DNA of 64,000 bases, taken from the NCBI GenBank assembly GCA_910574965.1, contig CAJTDB010000010.1, forward strand, positions 96,962 to 160,961. The letters are read 5' to 3'. Of this stretch, positions 38,885-48,186 are shown one piece after another. The notes beneath the pieces were generated by a model. That model made no database searches. It had not been told where the DNA came from and was given only the letters and a program-made list of their open reading frames with translations. The stretch is from Lachnospiraceae bacterium. GTDB lineage: Bacteria > Bacillota > Clostridia > Lachnospirales > Lachnospiraceae. The first letter of the stretch is position 1. Each line of letters opens with the position of its first letter. The position numbers and the translations under genes were made by a program.

Positions 38885-40552
38885 ATGGGCGTTTCGGAAA
38901 AAATAAAGAATCTGGCAAATGGAATCAAAGAGGACATCAACCAGTATGGCGTGAATTATAAGGACCTGTCAGACCTTCTGGATATCGCTGCCGATGCTAT
39001 GGAGCGGGAAGATGCAGTCCAGTGGGGCCTGAAGGTCACAGAGTATATCAAAGAGTGTTGCGAGTATGGTATTGCTCATAAGATTGATAGCATTCCTCTG
39101 TATGATCTGGAATGGAAGACGCTGAAATGCGAGTCTCCATATAAGTTTGAATCGTTCTTGCTGTATATGGAGAAGAACCGGATTCCGAAAAAGAAATTCT
39201 ATGAGCCAAGAAAAAGGACTCTGAAAGTCGTTGTGGATGACCTGCAGGATCTGGAAGACGGAAAGCTGGACTTTCTGGGCATCAGCCTGCCGCCGCGGGT
39301 TGGCAAGTCCACGCTGTGTATTTTCTTCCTGACCTGGGTAATCGGGCGGCATCCGGAGAGCCACAATGCCATGTCCGGACACTCTGGCATTCTGGCGGAC
39401 AGGTTCTACAATGACGTGCAGAAACTGACTCAGAATGAGGAATATACCTTTTCAGAGATATTTCCGGAAGTAAAACTCTGTAAAAAATCAGCGGAAAAGA
39501 ATGAGCTGAGTTTTTCTGAGTTGGAAGCATTCGCGACGTTGACTTGCAGGGGTATTGATGGCACATGGACCGGTGCTGTTGATATTTCTTCGGATGGTTA
39601 TCTGTATGTGGACGATATGGTCCGGGATAGAACAGAGTCATTGAGTCCGCTTCGCTTAGAAAATCGTTACCAGGATTATCTGAATGTGCTGGTTGACCGT
39701 AAGAATGATGGTTCCAAGGAGCTGATGGTCGGAACCCGATGGAACGTACTTGATTCGCTTGGAAGGGTGGAAGCAGAGAACCAGAACGATCCAAGATACA
39801 GATTTCGTAAAATTCCGGCATTGAATGAGAATGATGAATCCAATTTTGAATATGACTACGGAAAAGGATTCTCGACAGCGTATTATCATAAGATGCGTGC
39901 TCGCCTTGATAAAAATGAGTGGATGGCGAAGTACATGCAGCGCCCATTCATCCGCGAGGGCCTTCTGTTTCCGGAAGAGGAACTCAACTTTTATAATGGA
40001 GTTCTGCCAGATGGTGACTATATCACGGCGGCGGCCTGCGACGTGGCTTGGGGTGGCGGGGACAGTCTGTCAATGCCTTTTGGAAAAGCATTTGGAAGCC
40101 GGGATGATGGTCCGGTGTATATTCCGGATTGGATCTTCAATCCGGGAGATAAATATGTGACAAAGCCGTTGGTAACGGCCAAGTGTCTTCAGAATGAACC
40201 CAATATGGTGAAATTTGAGGCGGACAACGGCGGTGATGAGTATGCGGAGTCCATCGACAGTCTTTTGCAGGAGCAGGGATTTAAGACGAATGTCTCATGG
40301 AAAAAAGCCAGCAACAAAATGGGGAAGCTGGCAAAAATTATCCAGTATGCACCGGATATTAAACGACGTTTTTATTTTTTGAAACCGGAGATGCAAAGCC
40401 AGGAATACAAAAAAGCTATGGAAGAATTGATGATGTTTGTGCAGGTAGGAAGCAATCCTCATGATGACGCGGCGGACGGGCTGGTGCAGTTGTTACAGTT
40501 GATTATTGGTGAGCTGTACGCAAAGTGTGAAGCGGTTGACAGACCGTGGTAA
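38885..40552 (+). CDS. terL: Terminase large subunit
   Basis: 555 residues. The ATPase has Walker A PPRVGKST (about 136-143) and hydrophobic-acidic YLYVDDMV; the RNase H-like nuclease has AACDVAWGGGDS, FEADNGGDEYAE and HDDAADGL. The motor cuts concatemers and pumps DNA into the prohead through the portal. The N-terminal 110 residues are a helical extension. AAAGGAGCAGGCGGAAA precedes ATG 38885. Confidence 0.93.
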   Translation: MGVSEKIKNLANGIKEDINQYGVNYKDLSDLLDIAADAMEREDAVQWGLKVTEYIKECCEYGIAHKIDSIPLYDLEWKTLKCESPYKFESFLLYMEKNRIPKKKFYEPRKRTLKVVVDDLQDLEDGKLDFLGISLPPRVGKSTLCIFFLTWVIGRHPESHNAMSGHSGILADRFYNDVQKLTQNEEYTFSEIFPEVKLCKKSAEKNELSFSELEAFATLTCRGIDGTWTGAVDISSDGYLYVDDMVRDRTESLSPLRLENRYQDYLNVLVDRKNDGSKELMVGTRWNVLDSLGRVEAENQNDPRYRFRKIPALNENDESNFEYDYGKGFSTAYYHKMRARLDKNEWMAKYMQRPFIREGLLFPEEELNFYNGVLPDGDYITAAACDVAWGGGDSLSMPFGKAFGSRDDGPVYIPDWIFNPGDKYVTKPLVTAKCLQNEPNMVKFEADNGGDEYAESIDSLLQEQGFKTNVSWKKASNKMGKLAKIIQYAPDIKRRFYFLKPEMQSQEYKKAMEELMMFVQVGSNPHDDAADGLVQLLQLIIGELYAKCEAVDRPW

Positions 40553-40567
40553 AGGGAGGGATAAGAG

Positions 40568-40978
40568 ATGAACAAGAGAAAATTACGGCTTGATAAATAC
40601 GGGATCAGCAATAAGCGTTACAAAGAACTCTGCGGATTCTGCGAGCAGTATCCCGAATGGATGGAGGAACTGAAAAGCAATACAGACACCGTCAAAAGTG
40701 CCGATGTGAGCGGTATGCCAACGTCCTTTTCAGGATCTGGCGATCCGACGTCTGCGCTTGCACGCCGCCGGGCAGAACTTCAGAAAAGATGTGAGCTGAT
40801 TGAGCAGACGGCGATCCAGGCAGATGCGTATTTGTATCAGTATATCATTCGGTCTGTCTGTTATGAGGAACCAGTACGATATTTACAGACTATAAAAGGT
40901 ATGACCTGCAGTACAGCGGCGTTCTATGATGTGAGGCGCTATTTTTTCTATCTTCTGGACCAAAATAAGAAAATGTGA
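40568..40978 (+). CDS. Phage protein between terminase and portal
   Basis: 136 residues. Helical N-terminus (YKELCGFCEQYPEWMEEL), Ser/Gly linker, then helices ending CSTAAFYDVRRYFFYLLDQNK, a possible HTH. Homologous small proteins are frequent next to terL in Clostridia phages; a late regulator or small terminase role is possible. GGGAGGGATAAGAG precedes ATG 40568. Confidence 0.6.
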   Translation: MNKRKLRLDKYGISNKRYKELCGFCEQYPEWMEELKSNTDTVKSADVSGMPTSFSGSGDPTSALARRRAELQKRCELIEQTAIQADAYLYQYIIRSVCYEEPVRYLQTIKGMTCSTAAFYDVRRYFFYLLDQNKKM

Positions 40979-41026
40979 GAAAAAAAGGACATACTTTCGT
41001 GATATTATGATATTGTCGCAAAATGA

Positions 41027-41085
41027 AAAAGCACAGGACAGGAGCGCCGACTTTGAGGATTCATCATTGCCGGTGCTTTTGTTTT
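41027..41085 (+). terminator. Long hairpin before the portal gene
   Basis: AAAAGCAC (41027) pairs with GTGCTTTT (41073), then GTTTTG. The loop is about 38 bases with weak inner pairing (GGCG/CGCC-like). Either a terminator/attenuator or a structured packaging-region element. Confidence 0.5.
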
Positions 41086-41106
41086 GCGGGAAAGGAAGTG
41101 AAACGG

Positions 41107-42597
41107 ATGGGTTCCCTGTGGCATGAGAATCGAAAATTATTTCATGAGGTATGCAAAGGTCATTATGGCAGGAAGATGATCGTCAGCAATCGGTCAAAAA
41201 TAATGACAGCGGAACAGGCAATCGAGGAACTGAACAAGGCCCTTCCGGTTCATAATCAAAATCGCCGGGAGACAGACTATCTATATCACTATGTTTCCGG
41301 AGACCAGCCGATTCTGTATCGGGTGAAAGATGTCCGGCCGGAAATCAAGAATGATATTGTTGAGAATCATGCGCTGGAGATTACCCGTTTTATGACAGCC
41401 CAGAATTATGGGGAGCCCATTCAATATACCAGTGTTAAGGATACATCTGGAAAAACTGAAGAGATTGACCGGCTGAACAATTACATGAAGACTCGGAACA
41501 AAGATTATCATGATGTGGTGCTGGGTGACTGGCAGAGTACCTGCGGAACCTCATACCGGGAGACATGGAGCTGCCGAAGGGATGAAATTGAAGAAGGGGA
41601 GCCAGGTTTTGATATCTGTTCGCCGGACCCACGGTATAATTTCATCATTTATTCATCGGCAAAGGGGAATCCGCCGCTTATGTCCGTGTCGATTCAGACG
41701 GATGAGGAAGACAGGACCTTGTACTATTGCACTACAAAGTCTTATGTGTACTGCATCCGGGATAATGAGGTGGTAGAGGCGGAATCATCCATCAATGGTC
41801 ATGGGAGAATTCTTCTGGTAGAGTTCCCAAACAATCCCAGGCGCCTGTCAGATGTGGAGATCGTCATTACCATGTTGGACGGAATCAATAAGGTGCAGTC
41901 AAACCGGGTGGATGGGATCGAGCAGTTTGTGCAGGCGTTTATAAAATTTGTCAACTGCGAGATTGATGAAAAGACTTTCCTGAAAATGTGCAAGATCGGT
42001 GCATTAAGTGTAAAAACAGTCAATCCTTCCATGCCGGCGGATGTGAGCAGCGTTTCCAGCGAGTTGAATCAGCAAGAGACGCAAACTCTGAAAGATGATA
42101 TGTATAAAAATATGCTTATTATCGAGGGTATGCCCAGCCGGGAGCAGAATACCGGCGGCGATACCGGGCAGGCCGTATATCTTCGGAATGGCTGGGACTT
42201 TGCAGAACAGCGGGCGAAGATTGACGAGCCGGTTACAAAGAGGTCAGAACGGGAGTTTCTGAAGATCATCCTGAATATCCTGAAAACAAAACAGCAGATT
42301 TCTCTGGAACTGACGATTGCGGATATTGATATCAAGATTACCCGCAATAAGACAGACAATATGCTGGTGAAGGCTCAGGCACTTGCTTATTTGCTTCAAA
42401 GAGGTATTCACCCCAAGATTGCCATCCATACATGTGATCTCTGGGGAGACCCGGACAAGGTGTATGTTCAGTCTCAGCCTTATCTGGAGGTCTTGTATCA
42501 GACAGCGGCGGAGAAACAGAAAGCATTGGAAGCAGAACAGGCGCGTCAACTGGAACTGAAATCTGCGGAAAATAAAGGTGGTGATGGGATTGATTGA
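41107..42597 (+). CDS. Portal protein, SPP1 gp6-like
   Basis: 496 residues of the SPP1-type portal family: ETDYLYHYVSGDQPILYRVKDVRPEIKNDIVENHALEITRF near the N-terminus, LVEFPNNPRRLSDVE and MLDGINKVQSNRVDGIEQF in the middle, acidic C-terminus. It forms the dodecameric gate for DNA entry. ATG 41107 follows GGAAAGGAAGTGAAACGG. Secure. Confidence 0.9.
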   Translation: MGSLWHENRKLFHEVCKGHYGRKMIVSNRSKIMTAEQAIEELNKALPVHNQNRRETDYLYHYVSGDQPILYRVKDVRPEIKNDIVENHALEITRFMTAQNYGEPIQYTSVKDTSGKTEEIDRLNNYMKTRNKDYHDVVLGDWQSTCGTSYRETWSCRRDEIEEGEPGFDICSPDPRYNFIIYSSAKGNPPLMSVSIQTDEEDRTLYYCTTKSYVYCIRDNEVVEAESSINGHGRILLVEFPNNPRRLSDVEIVITMLDGINKVQSNRVDGIEQFVQAFIKFVNCEIDEKTFLKMCKIGALSVKTVNPSMPADVSSVSSELNQQETQTLKDDMYKNMLIIEGMPSREQNTGGDTGQAVYLRNGWDFAEQRAKIDEPVTKRSEREFLKIILNILKTKQQISLELTIADIDIKITRNKTDNMLVKAQALAYLLQRGIHPKIAIHTCDLWGDPDKVYVQSQPYLEVLYQTAAEKQKALEAEQARQLELKSAENKGGDGID

Positions 42598-42811
42598 GGT
42601 AAGATGCAGGGGATGTGGGCGGCTCCTGGGAAGATTTGAGGGGAAAGGCAGTGTAAAATGTCCGAAGGTCGGCTGCGGTGGGACGAATGTATTTGACACG
42701 GATACCGGGGATCATCGTTTCATACCGAAACCGGTCGGCATTAATCTGAAAGACAGAAAAACATCCAGTGGAGTTACATATTGGGTAAAAAATAGCAGGC
42801 CAGAGCGTTAG
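42584..42811 (+). CDS. Com-like zinc-finger protein
   Basis: 75 residues. VRCRGCGRLLGRFEG...VKCPKVGCGGTNVF forms a Cys4 finger like phage Mu Com, which activates translation of the mom DNA-modification gene. Com-like genes near portals are frequent in Firmicutes phages without mom; no mom is seen here. AAAGGTGGTG precedes ATG 42584. Confidence 0.7.
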   Translation: MGLIEVRCRGCGRLLGRFEGKGSVKCPKVGCGGTNVFDTDTGDHRFIPKPVGINLKDRKTSSGVTYWVKNSRPER

Positions 42812-42878
42812 ACGGCAGAAACAGGGCGGAGCGCACCGTGTGAAAAAAGTGTATGTTTCGATATGGAAGGAGTAGAAG

Positions 42879-43436
42879 ATGACAAGAGAAGACATTAAAA
42901 AGCAGTTTCCGGATGCAACGGATGAGCAGATTTCAGCGCTTCTGGATATCAACGGAAATGATCTGACAGCGGCGAAGAAAAATAATGTGGAGCCGAAAGT
43001 CCTGAAACAGCTGCAGGCAGATTCGGCGGCATATAAGAAGTTGCAGGAGGCCGGGTTAAGTGATGAAGAGAAAATTCAGAAGACTCTGGCGGAGGCAGAG
43101 GCGGCTAAAGCGGACTTCCAGAGAAAATCAAATCGTCTGGATGTGGAAAAGATTCTGGTCGGCGCCGGGCTGACAGAGGAAGACTACAAGGACCTGATCG
43201 ACGGTCTGGTATCAGAAGATGCGGATGCATCCAAAACGCTGGCAACAAGCCTTGCAACCATGCTGACCAAGCAGAAAGAGGCGGCTGTCCAGAAGACCAA
43301 AGAGGAACTGATGGACGGCACAAAGAAACCGGGAGACAACGGCGGCAACGGAGGCGAGCCGGACGATGATGAAGAAGAATCGGATGCCGCTCAGTTTGCG
43401 CAGCAGTACACTGCGCAGTATGTGACGGAGGTGTAG
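42879..43436 (+). CDS. Head scaffolding protein
   Basis: 185 residues, coiled coil in the middle (YKKLQEAGLSDEEKIQKTLAEAEAAKADFQRKSNRLDVEKIL), Gly-rich linker and acidic tail: the plan of GP20/scaffold proteins that shape proheads. Located between portal and capsid genes, as expected. AAGGAGTAGAAG precedes ATG 42879. Confidence 0.8.
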   Translation: MTREDIKKQFPDATDEQISALLDINGNDLTAAKKNNVEPKVLKQLQADSAAYKKLQEAGLSDEEKIQKTLAEAEAAKADFQRKSNRLDVEKILVGAGLTEEDYKDLIDGLVSEDADASKTLATSLATMLTKQKEAAVQKTKEELMDGTKKPGDNGGNGGEPDDDEEESDAAQFAQQYTAQYVTEV

Positions 43437-43438
43437 AG

Positions 43439-43762
43439 ATGGCATTTTATAAAATAGAGAGAACCTATGAAAGAGCAAATTTCATTGATAGTGAAGTCGG
43501 CCTGGTACAGAAAACAAGAGAAATTCCGCGGACCATGGGAACGGATCAGGATAACCGGAAGATTGTGATCGGCGGCACGCCGTTTCCCAGCAATGATGCA
43601 GATGCAGAGGGGCTTGTATTTGAGACGATTGATGTAACTGATGATGAAAAGAGACCGGGGTCTGTCATTGTGGCCGGAAGGATCATCGAAGAGAATCTTC
43701 CCGTTGCTCTGGCGGAGGCGGCGAAGACGGCGCTTGAAAAGCGTGGTTTCATCTTTGTGTAA
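43439..43762 (+). CDS. Probable head decoration protein
   Basis: 107 residues, beta-rich (FIDSEVGLVQKTREIP; VIGGTPFPSNDADAEGLVFETIDVTDDEKRPGSVIVAGRI). Size and position before an E-type capsid gene match lambda gpD-type stabilizing proteins. No direct family motif identified. Confidence 0.65.
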   Translation: MAFYKIERTYERANFIDSEVGLVQKTREIPRTMGTDQDNRKIVIGGTPFPSNDADAEGLVFETIDVTDDEKRPGSVIVAGRIIEENLPVALAEAAKTALEKRGFIFV

Positions 43763-43780
43763 GTAAAGGAGGGCCAAAAG

Positions 43781-44887
43781 ATGCCGGAAATTTTAGAGCT
43801 GATTAAAAATAAGGACAGACTGGCGTATTCGCAGAATTACTCTGTGAAGAGGCCGTACAAAGGAAATACTACATTCCCGGACGTGAAGACGCAGCATCTG
43901 GAAGCGGAGTATTTCAGACTTTCTCAGGGGTCCAATCTGCCGACGGCTGCAATGGTTCATGCGCTGGACACCGAGGCTGCAATCGGTACCCGGCCGACGC
44001 TGGAAAAAGTGACGATGGAGAAATTCTTTATCAAGGAGAAGATCAACCAGTCGGAAAAAACGCAGATGTATGAGAAAAACGGTGTGGACGAGACTGGCCT
44101 GAAAGCTTTCATATACGATGATATGGGCAGGCTGGCGGATTCCGTTGTGACCAGAGCAGAGCTGATGAAGCAGGGCGTGATGTCCACCGGAAAACTGATC
44201 ATCAATGAGAACAAGCTTTCCATGAACATTGATCTGGGTGTGCCGACGGAGAACTTTGTGACCGCTGACTGGGCGGATCCAGAGCATGACATTCTCGGCG
44301 ATCTGGATGGATGGAAGAAGATCGCAAAGAAGAACGGCCAGACGATCACCAAAGCGCAGACTTCCGATAAGATTCTCAGCTATATGCAGAAGAACAGAGG
44401 CATTCAGATCGCGATCAACAGCGCCCTTGGAGTTGGCGCATTCGTGTCCGTGGCGCAGGTGAACAATCTCATGCAGCAGATGTATGGATTTACCATCGAG
44501 ACGGATGAAGACGTATACGCAACGCTGGAAAAGCAGGCAAATGGCACGCTGAAGCGGAAATCCACCAGATTTTTCCCGGAGGATAAGTTCACGATGTATG
44601 TTGCCGGTCCAAACGGCAAGCTGGGCTCTGGTCTGTGGGGTGTGACTCCGGAGGAACTGTCTTATGGTCCTTGGTCAAAGAAGTCTGCAAAGCAGTTCGT
44701 AACGATCACCCAGTGGGATACGCCTGATCCGGTGGCTACATGGACGAAAGCATCCGGTCTGTTCGTGCCGGTCCTGCCAGTTCCGGAGGGAATGATCATC
44801 GCAACGATCACTTTTAAAGAGACAGGCGGTGTCAGTGCCAAAACGGTATCTGCGGATGACGGAGGCGGCGAGAAGTCTACGAAGTAG
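43781..44887 (+). CDS. Major capsid protein, E family
   Basis: 368 residues resembling phage capsid protein E: TTFPDVKTQHLEAEYFRLSQG, EKFFIKEKINQSEK, FTIETDEDVYATLEK, FPEDKFTMYVAGPNGKLGSGLWGVTPEELS and VATWTKASGLFVPVLPVPEG. Builds the icosahedral shell (HK97 fold). AAGGAGGGCCAAAAG precedes ATG 43781. Secure. Confidence 0.9.
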   Translation: MPEILELIKNKDRLAYSQNYSVKRPYKGNTTFPDVKTQHLEAEYFRLSQGSNLPTAAMVHALDTEAAIGTRPTLEKVTMEKFFIKEKINQSEKTQMYEKNGVDETGLKAFIYDDMGRLADSVVTRAELMKQGVMSTGKLIINENKLSMNIDLGVPTENFVTADWADPEHDILGDLDGWKKIAKKNGQTITKAQTSDKILSYMQKNRGIQIAINSALGVGAFVSVAQVNNLMQQMYGFTIETDEDVYATLEKQANGTLKRKSTRFFPEDKFTMYVAGPNGKLGSGLWGVTPEELSYGPWSKKSAKQFVTITQWDTPDPVATWTKASGLFVPVLPVPEGMIIATITFKETGGVSAKTVSADDGGGEKSTK

Positions 44888-44906
44888 CAGGAAGGGAGAT
44901 TGAGGT

Positions 44907-45236
44907 ATGGAATTGCTGGTGAATGGGATTCTGGAAGATTTGGGAACCGAATTAGGTCTGACGGAAGAATCTGACCTTGCGGTTCTGACCTCAAAAATTC
45001 GGAACGCATACAGAGAAGTGAAGCGGGCCAGGAATTACCAGAGTAGTCATACGCAGGAGTTCATTGACCGGGATATGGAGGGGTTTTACTCCAATATCCG
45101 GGAACTGGCTCTGTATGACTTCAATCAGGTAGGCGCAGAAGGGCAGACGAGTCATTCAGAGAACGGAACCAACCGTGTCTGGAAAGACCGGAAGGAATGT
45201 CTGAATGGTGTGGTTGCCTTTTGCGGAACAATATGA
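44907..45236 (+). CDS. Head-tail connector (gp6/gp15-like)
   Basis: 109 residues of helices (LTSKIRNAYREVKRARNY; MEGFYSNIRELALYDFNQVGAEGQTSHSENGTNRVW), the usual head-completion plan after the capsid gene. It attaches below the portal. Confidence 0.75.
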   Translation: MELLVNGILEDLGTELGLTEESDLAVLTSKIRNAYREVKRARNYQSSHTQEFIDRDMEGFYSNIRELALYDFNQVGAEGQTSHSENGTNRVWKDRKECLNGVVAFCGTI

Positions 45237-45312
45237 GACATAGTAGTCTGTGCGTGGTGAATAACCGCAGGGTGGCATCCATTGGCGGCGGTGGGCAGGG
45301 TGTTGAAAATTG

Positions 45313-45342
45313 TTGAAAGATAAGCTCCTTTTATTGTATAAT
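45313..45342 (+). promoter_or_regulatory. Promoter of membrane-protein moron 2
   Basis: TTGAAA, 18-base spacer, TATAAT (45337-45342), then AAAGGAGATAAAAA before ATG 45362. Confidence 0.65.
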
Positions 45343-45361
45343 TATAAAAAGGAGATAAAAA

Positions 45362-45874
45362 ATGGGAAATGATTTTATGAGTTTTATAGGAAGTCATACC
45401 GTAGCTTCATTTGTCATAGTGTCAGCAGTTTTCGGTGGTATAATTGGAACTGGAATAGTTGTTTCAACGTATCCACCTCGAATGTTTATAAATATAATTC
45501 ACAAGAAACCAATGCTAAATATTGATATATTTTATTTTTATTATCAAAAAGCTACGGCATATAGGATGTTATTCGTTGTTCATGCAATATTTTATCACAT
45601 TCTTAAAGTGCTTGGTTCTGTGATGACATTCGTAACAGTATATTGTGCAGTTGATAATAATAATTATATTTTGTTCTGTGCATTAATAGCAGCTTTATGT
45701 AGTGCTTTGCAATTACTTCTTCCAGAAGAACAATATATGAAAATATTTGCAGAAGGTGCAAGAATATTGGAATATGAATTAAATACAAACCGTGAAAATG
45801 AAGAGGCTTCAAAAGAAGAATTGAGAAAGCGATATGAGGAAGCGGAAAGAATTATTGCAGAAAAATTTGTATAA
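45362..45874 (+). CDS. Membrane protein inserted among structural genes (moron 2), SLATT-like
   Basis: 170 residues: an N-terminal membrane helix (HTVASFVIVSAVFGGIIGTGIVV), two further helices (ILKVLGSVMTFVTVYCAV; ILFCALIAALCSALQLLL) after YYQKATAYRMLFVVH, and a charged C-terminal helix. The paired helices after a basic/aromatic segment recall SLATT-type 2TM effector domains of defence systems. AT-rich, with its own promoter between two head genes, so it is a moron rather than a virion protein. Confidence 0.65.
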   Translation: MGNDFMSFIGSHTVASFVIVSAVFGGIIGTGIVVSTYPPRMFINIIHKKPMLNIDIFYFYYQKATAYRMLFVVHAIFYHILKVLGSVMTFVTVYCAVDNNNYILFCALIAALCSALQLLLPEEQYMKIFAEGARILEYELNTNRENEEASKEELRKRYEEAERIIAEKFV

Positions 45875-45885
45875 GAAATGAGAAA

Positions 45886-46419
45886 ATGCGTTCCTTAAAG
45901 AAAAACCAACAGCGTCTGCAATATACTACATATTCAGACCAGATAACTATATATGAGCGTGACGAGGACGGCAATATCATCTATGTCGATATCGACGGTG
46001 AGCAGGTTCCTTCCATCGCTGGAGAAATAGCAGGCTACAACATGCCTGTTATTTTTTATGCCAATATCGCTATGTCTGGTGGTGAATCAGAGGCGAAAGA
46101 ATATGGTGTCAATTCGACCGATTACGAGGCTGTCATTGTCACGACGGACAAATCCCTGCCGATTGACGAATTGTCGTTGATTTGGCACACAACGGAGCCT
46201 GTACTGAACGTTGACGGGCTTGTGGATGCGGATTCCGCAGACTATAAGGTGATAGCGGTGAAGCCGTCGTTAAACGGAGTGAAATATCTGCTGAAGAAAT
46301 TACCGAAGGGAGGCGGAAGTCATGGCGAAAAGAATCAGCTTCAATCTGTCGGTAGCGTCCATCCGGGCGGCACAACAGGAGATTCAGAAGTATCAACAGG
46401 ATTTGAGCCGGAAATGTGA
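45886..46419 (+). CDS. Probable head-closure (stopper) protein
   Basis: 177 residues: a beta-rich core (DQITIYERDEDGNIIY; AGYNMPVIFYANIAMSGGESEAKEYGVNSTDYEAVIV) typical of stopper proteins, then a flexible tail. The last 98 bases overlap the next gene in another frame. The ribosome site is weak, perhaps because moron 2 was inserted just upstream. Confidence 0.65.
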   Translation: MRSLKKNQQRLQYTTYSDQITIYERDEDGNIIYVDIDGEQVPSIAGEIAGYNMPVIFYANIAMSGGESEAKEYGVNSTDYEAVIVTTDKSLPIDELSLIWHTTEPVLNVDGLVDADSADYKVIAVKPSLNGVKYLLKKLPKGGGSHGEKNQLQSVGSVHPGGTTGDSEVSTGFEPEM

Positions 46420-46876
46420 AACTCTCTGCAGGAGACTGACCGAAGAGGGCATCCGGGTGGCACAGGCGCATATCGGTGACAGCGGATTCGGAAAGTATAT
46501 CCGGCTGGCATCGGAGATAACACCAGAGCAGGCGGGATGCCGGGCGGTATTGTATATGGAGGATACCAGCAAGATTGTGAGCGAGTGGCAGACGCTGGAA
46601 GGCGTCAAACGGGCTACGGTGTCCCCCATGCTTATGCTGGAATTTGGCTCGGGCCTGAAGGCGGAGAACCCAGCGAACATTCCGGGAGTGGGGACAGGAA
46701 CCTTCCCCGGTCAGACGCACGCAGAGAATCCCGGCGGATGGTGGTATATGGACTTGGACGGCGTGTGGCATCATTCCAACGGCGTCAGTGCGAGGATGCC
46801 TATGTATTTTGCCGGGAAAGAAATGCGGGCAAAGATTGTGAGCATTGCCAGAGAAGTATTCCGGAATGGAGGTTGA
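46322..46876 (+). CDS. HK97 gp10-like neck protein
   Basis: 184 residues with a helical start (VASIRAAQQEIQKYQQDLSRKCETLCRRL), LMLEFGSGLKAENPA, and the GWWYMDLDGVWHHSNGVSARMPMY region found in HK97-gp10-like tail-completion proteins. ATG 46322 follows GGGAGGCGGAAGTC. Confidence 0.8.
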   Translation: MAKRISFNLSVASIRAAQQEIQKYQQDLSRKCETLCRRLTEEGIRVAQAHIGDSGFGKYIRLASEITPEQAGCRAVLYMEDTSKIVSEWQTLEGVKRATVSPMLMLEFGSGLKAENPANIPGVGTGTFPGQTHAENPGGWWYMDLDGVWHHSNGVSARMPMYFAGKEMRAKIVSIAREVFRNGG

Positions 46877-46881
46877 TTTAC

Positions 46882-47280
46882 ATGGCAGGATTCGACTGGA
46901 ATCAGCTTTACACGCTGATAAAGTCCAAACTGGAAAAGATGGTGTCTTGCACGGTCGGGCGATATGTAACACCGAAGGACAGCCAGTTCCCCTATGTGGA
47001 TGTGTCTTTGGCTGACAATTCCGGCGGTCATTACGATCTGGAAGGTGCAGAAGGTTCGCAGAATCCGCTGATCGTGCTGACAGTCTACTGCAATGGGGCA
47101 TCTGGTGACGGCAAATGTTATTCTATCAGCGAGAAAGCCAAAGAACTGATGCTGTCCTATGGCTTCCGTTGCCGCGGCGGACCGATGAAGGTGGATAATG
47201 TTGATCCGAGTGTGGCGCGTTGGGTCGGGCGGTACCAGAGAGTGATTGGGAATGACGACGAGCTGATGCAGGTAAATTAA
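46882..47280 (+). CDS. Probable tail terminator/completion protein
   Basis: 132 residues (DWNQLYTLIKSKLEKMVSC; QFPYVDVSLADNSGGHYDLEG; NPLIVLTVYCNG). Size, alpha/beta plan and position between the neck and tube genes match minor tail terminators. ATG 46882 follows GGAGGTTGATTTAC. Confidence 0.7.
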   Translation: MAGFDWNQLYTLIKSKLEKMVSCTVGRYVTPKDSQFPYVDVSLADNSGGHYDLEGAEGSQNPLIVLTVYCNGASGDGKCYSISEKAKELMLSYGFRCRGGPMKVDNVDPSVARWVGRYQRVIGNDDELMQVN

Positions 47281-47353
47281 GTCATAGTAACTGGTAAGGG
47301 CTGAAAGGCTCTTATTTTTATGTATTTTAAAATATGAAGAAAGGATGAAAATT

Positions 47354-47788
47354 ATGGCTGATGTAGTAGTGAAAGCGGTAAGTACGATCGGTACGATACT
47401 GGAAGTGAGTGAAGACGGAACCACATGGGAGAAGCTGTGCAAGATCAAAAAGTATCCGGCACTTGGCGGCGCTCCGGAGCAGCTGGAGACAACGGACATG
47501 GAGGATGAGGTGCAGACCTTTATTCCTGGCGTGCAGAGCATGGACGCTATGGAGTTCACGGCGAATTACACGCTGGCATCCTATAAAGCGGTGAAGGCTA
47601 AGGCGATGACGGCTCTTCATTATCGCTTGAAGATGGGAAAGAACGGAAAAGACGGAATCGCAACTTGGGATGGTCAGCATTCTGTATATGCGAATGAGGG
47701 TGAAGTCAACGGAGTTCGCGAGATGACGATTTCCGTATCACCGTCAACGAAGATCGAGATCACTGATCCGGAGCCCGTGACATCATAA
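47354..47788 (+). CDS. Major tail tube protein
   Basis: 144 residues, beta-rich (VVKAVSTIGTILEVSEDGTTW; IKKYPALGGAPEQLETTDMEDEVQTFIPGVQ; MEFTANYTLASY), the typical tube protein of Firmicutes siphoviruses. AAAGGA eight bases before ATG 47354 decides the start. Confidence 0.85.
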   Translation: MADVVVKAVSTIGTILEVSEDGTTWEKLCKIKKYPALGGAPEQLETTDMEDEVQTFIPGVQSMDAMEFTANYTLASYKAVKAKAMTALHYRLKMGKNGKDGIATWDGQHSVYANEGEVNGVREMTISVSPSTKIEITDPEPVTS

Positions 47789-47823
47789 CACGGGACCATA
47801 AAAGAAGAAGGAGGATTTGAACA

Positions 47824-48186
47824 ATGGCAACAGTAAAGATCAACCAGAAAAATTATGAGGTACCGGAGCTGACCTTCCGGCATTCCAAACTGATGGAGCA
47901 GATGGGACTGCCGGTGGAAGGCATGATGAGCAGAAATTACATATTCTCGGCAGTGTCCGCATTCACTGCAATCGTGGCCAAATGTGAGCCGGAACAGGCG
48001 GATCATCTGGTGGAGCAGCATATCCTTGGCGGCGGAAACTTGGAGGATATCTACAGCGCATATGCTACGGCGATTCAGGAAAGCAATTTTTTCAAACAGC
48101 TCCTGCATCTGGACGGGCAGGAGAAGAAGACGAAGAAGAAATCGTCTGCGAAGACGGAACCGAAGTTACCGGAAGAGGGCGAGTAG
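47824..48186 (+). CDS. Tail assembly chaperone (gpG-like)
   Basis: 120 residues. VPELTFRHSKLMEQMGLPVEGMMS and the acidic/helical middle resemble tail chaperones that bind the tape measure protein before tube assembly. The slippery heptamer at 48087-48093 in its 3' part allows a -1 shift into the next frame, making a longer gpG-T-like fusion. AAGAAGGAGGATTTGAACA precedes ATG 47824. Confidence 0.8.
   Translation: MATVKINQKNYEVPELTFRHSKLMEQMGLPVEGMMSRNYIFSAVSAFTAIVAKCEPEQADHLVEQHILGGGNLEDIYSAYATAIQESNFFKQLLHLDGQEKKTKKKSSAKTEPKLPEEGE
48087..48093 (+). other. -1 frameshift site U UUU UUC
   Basis: The chaperone frame reads AAT TTT TTC here, giving a perfect X-XXY-YYZ heptamer. The -1 frame is open from here, through 48186 where the 0 frame stops, to 48509. 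Confidence 0.7.
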
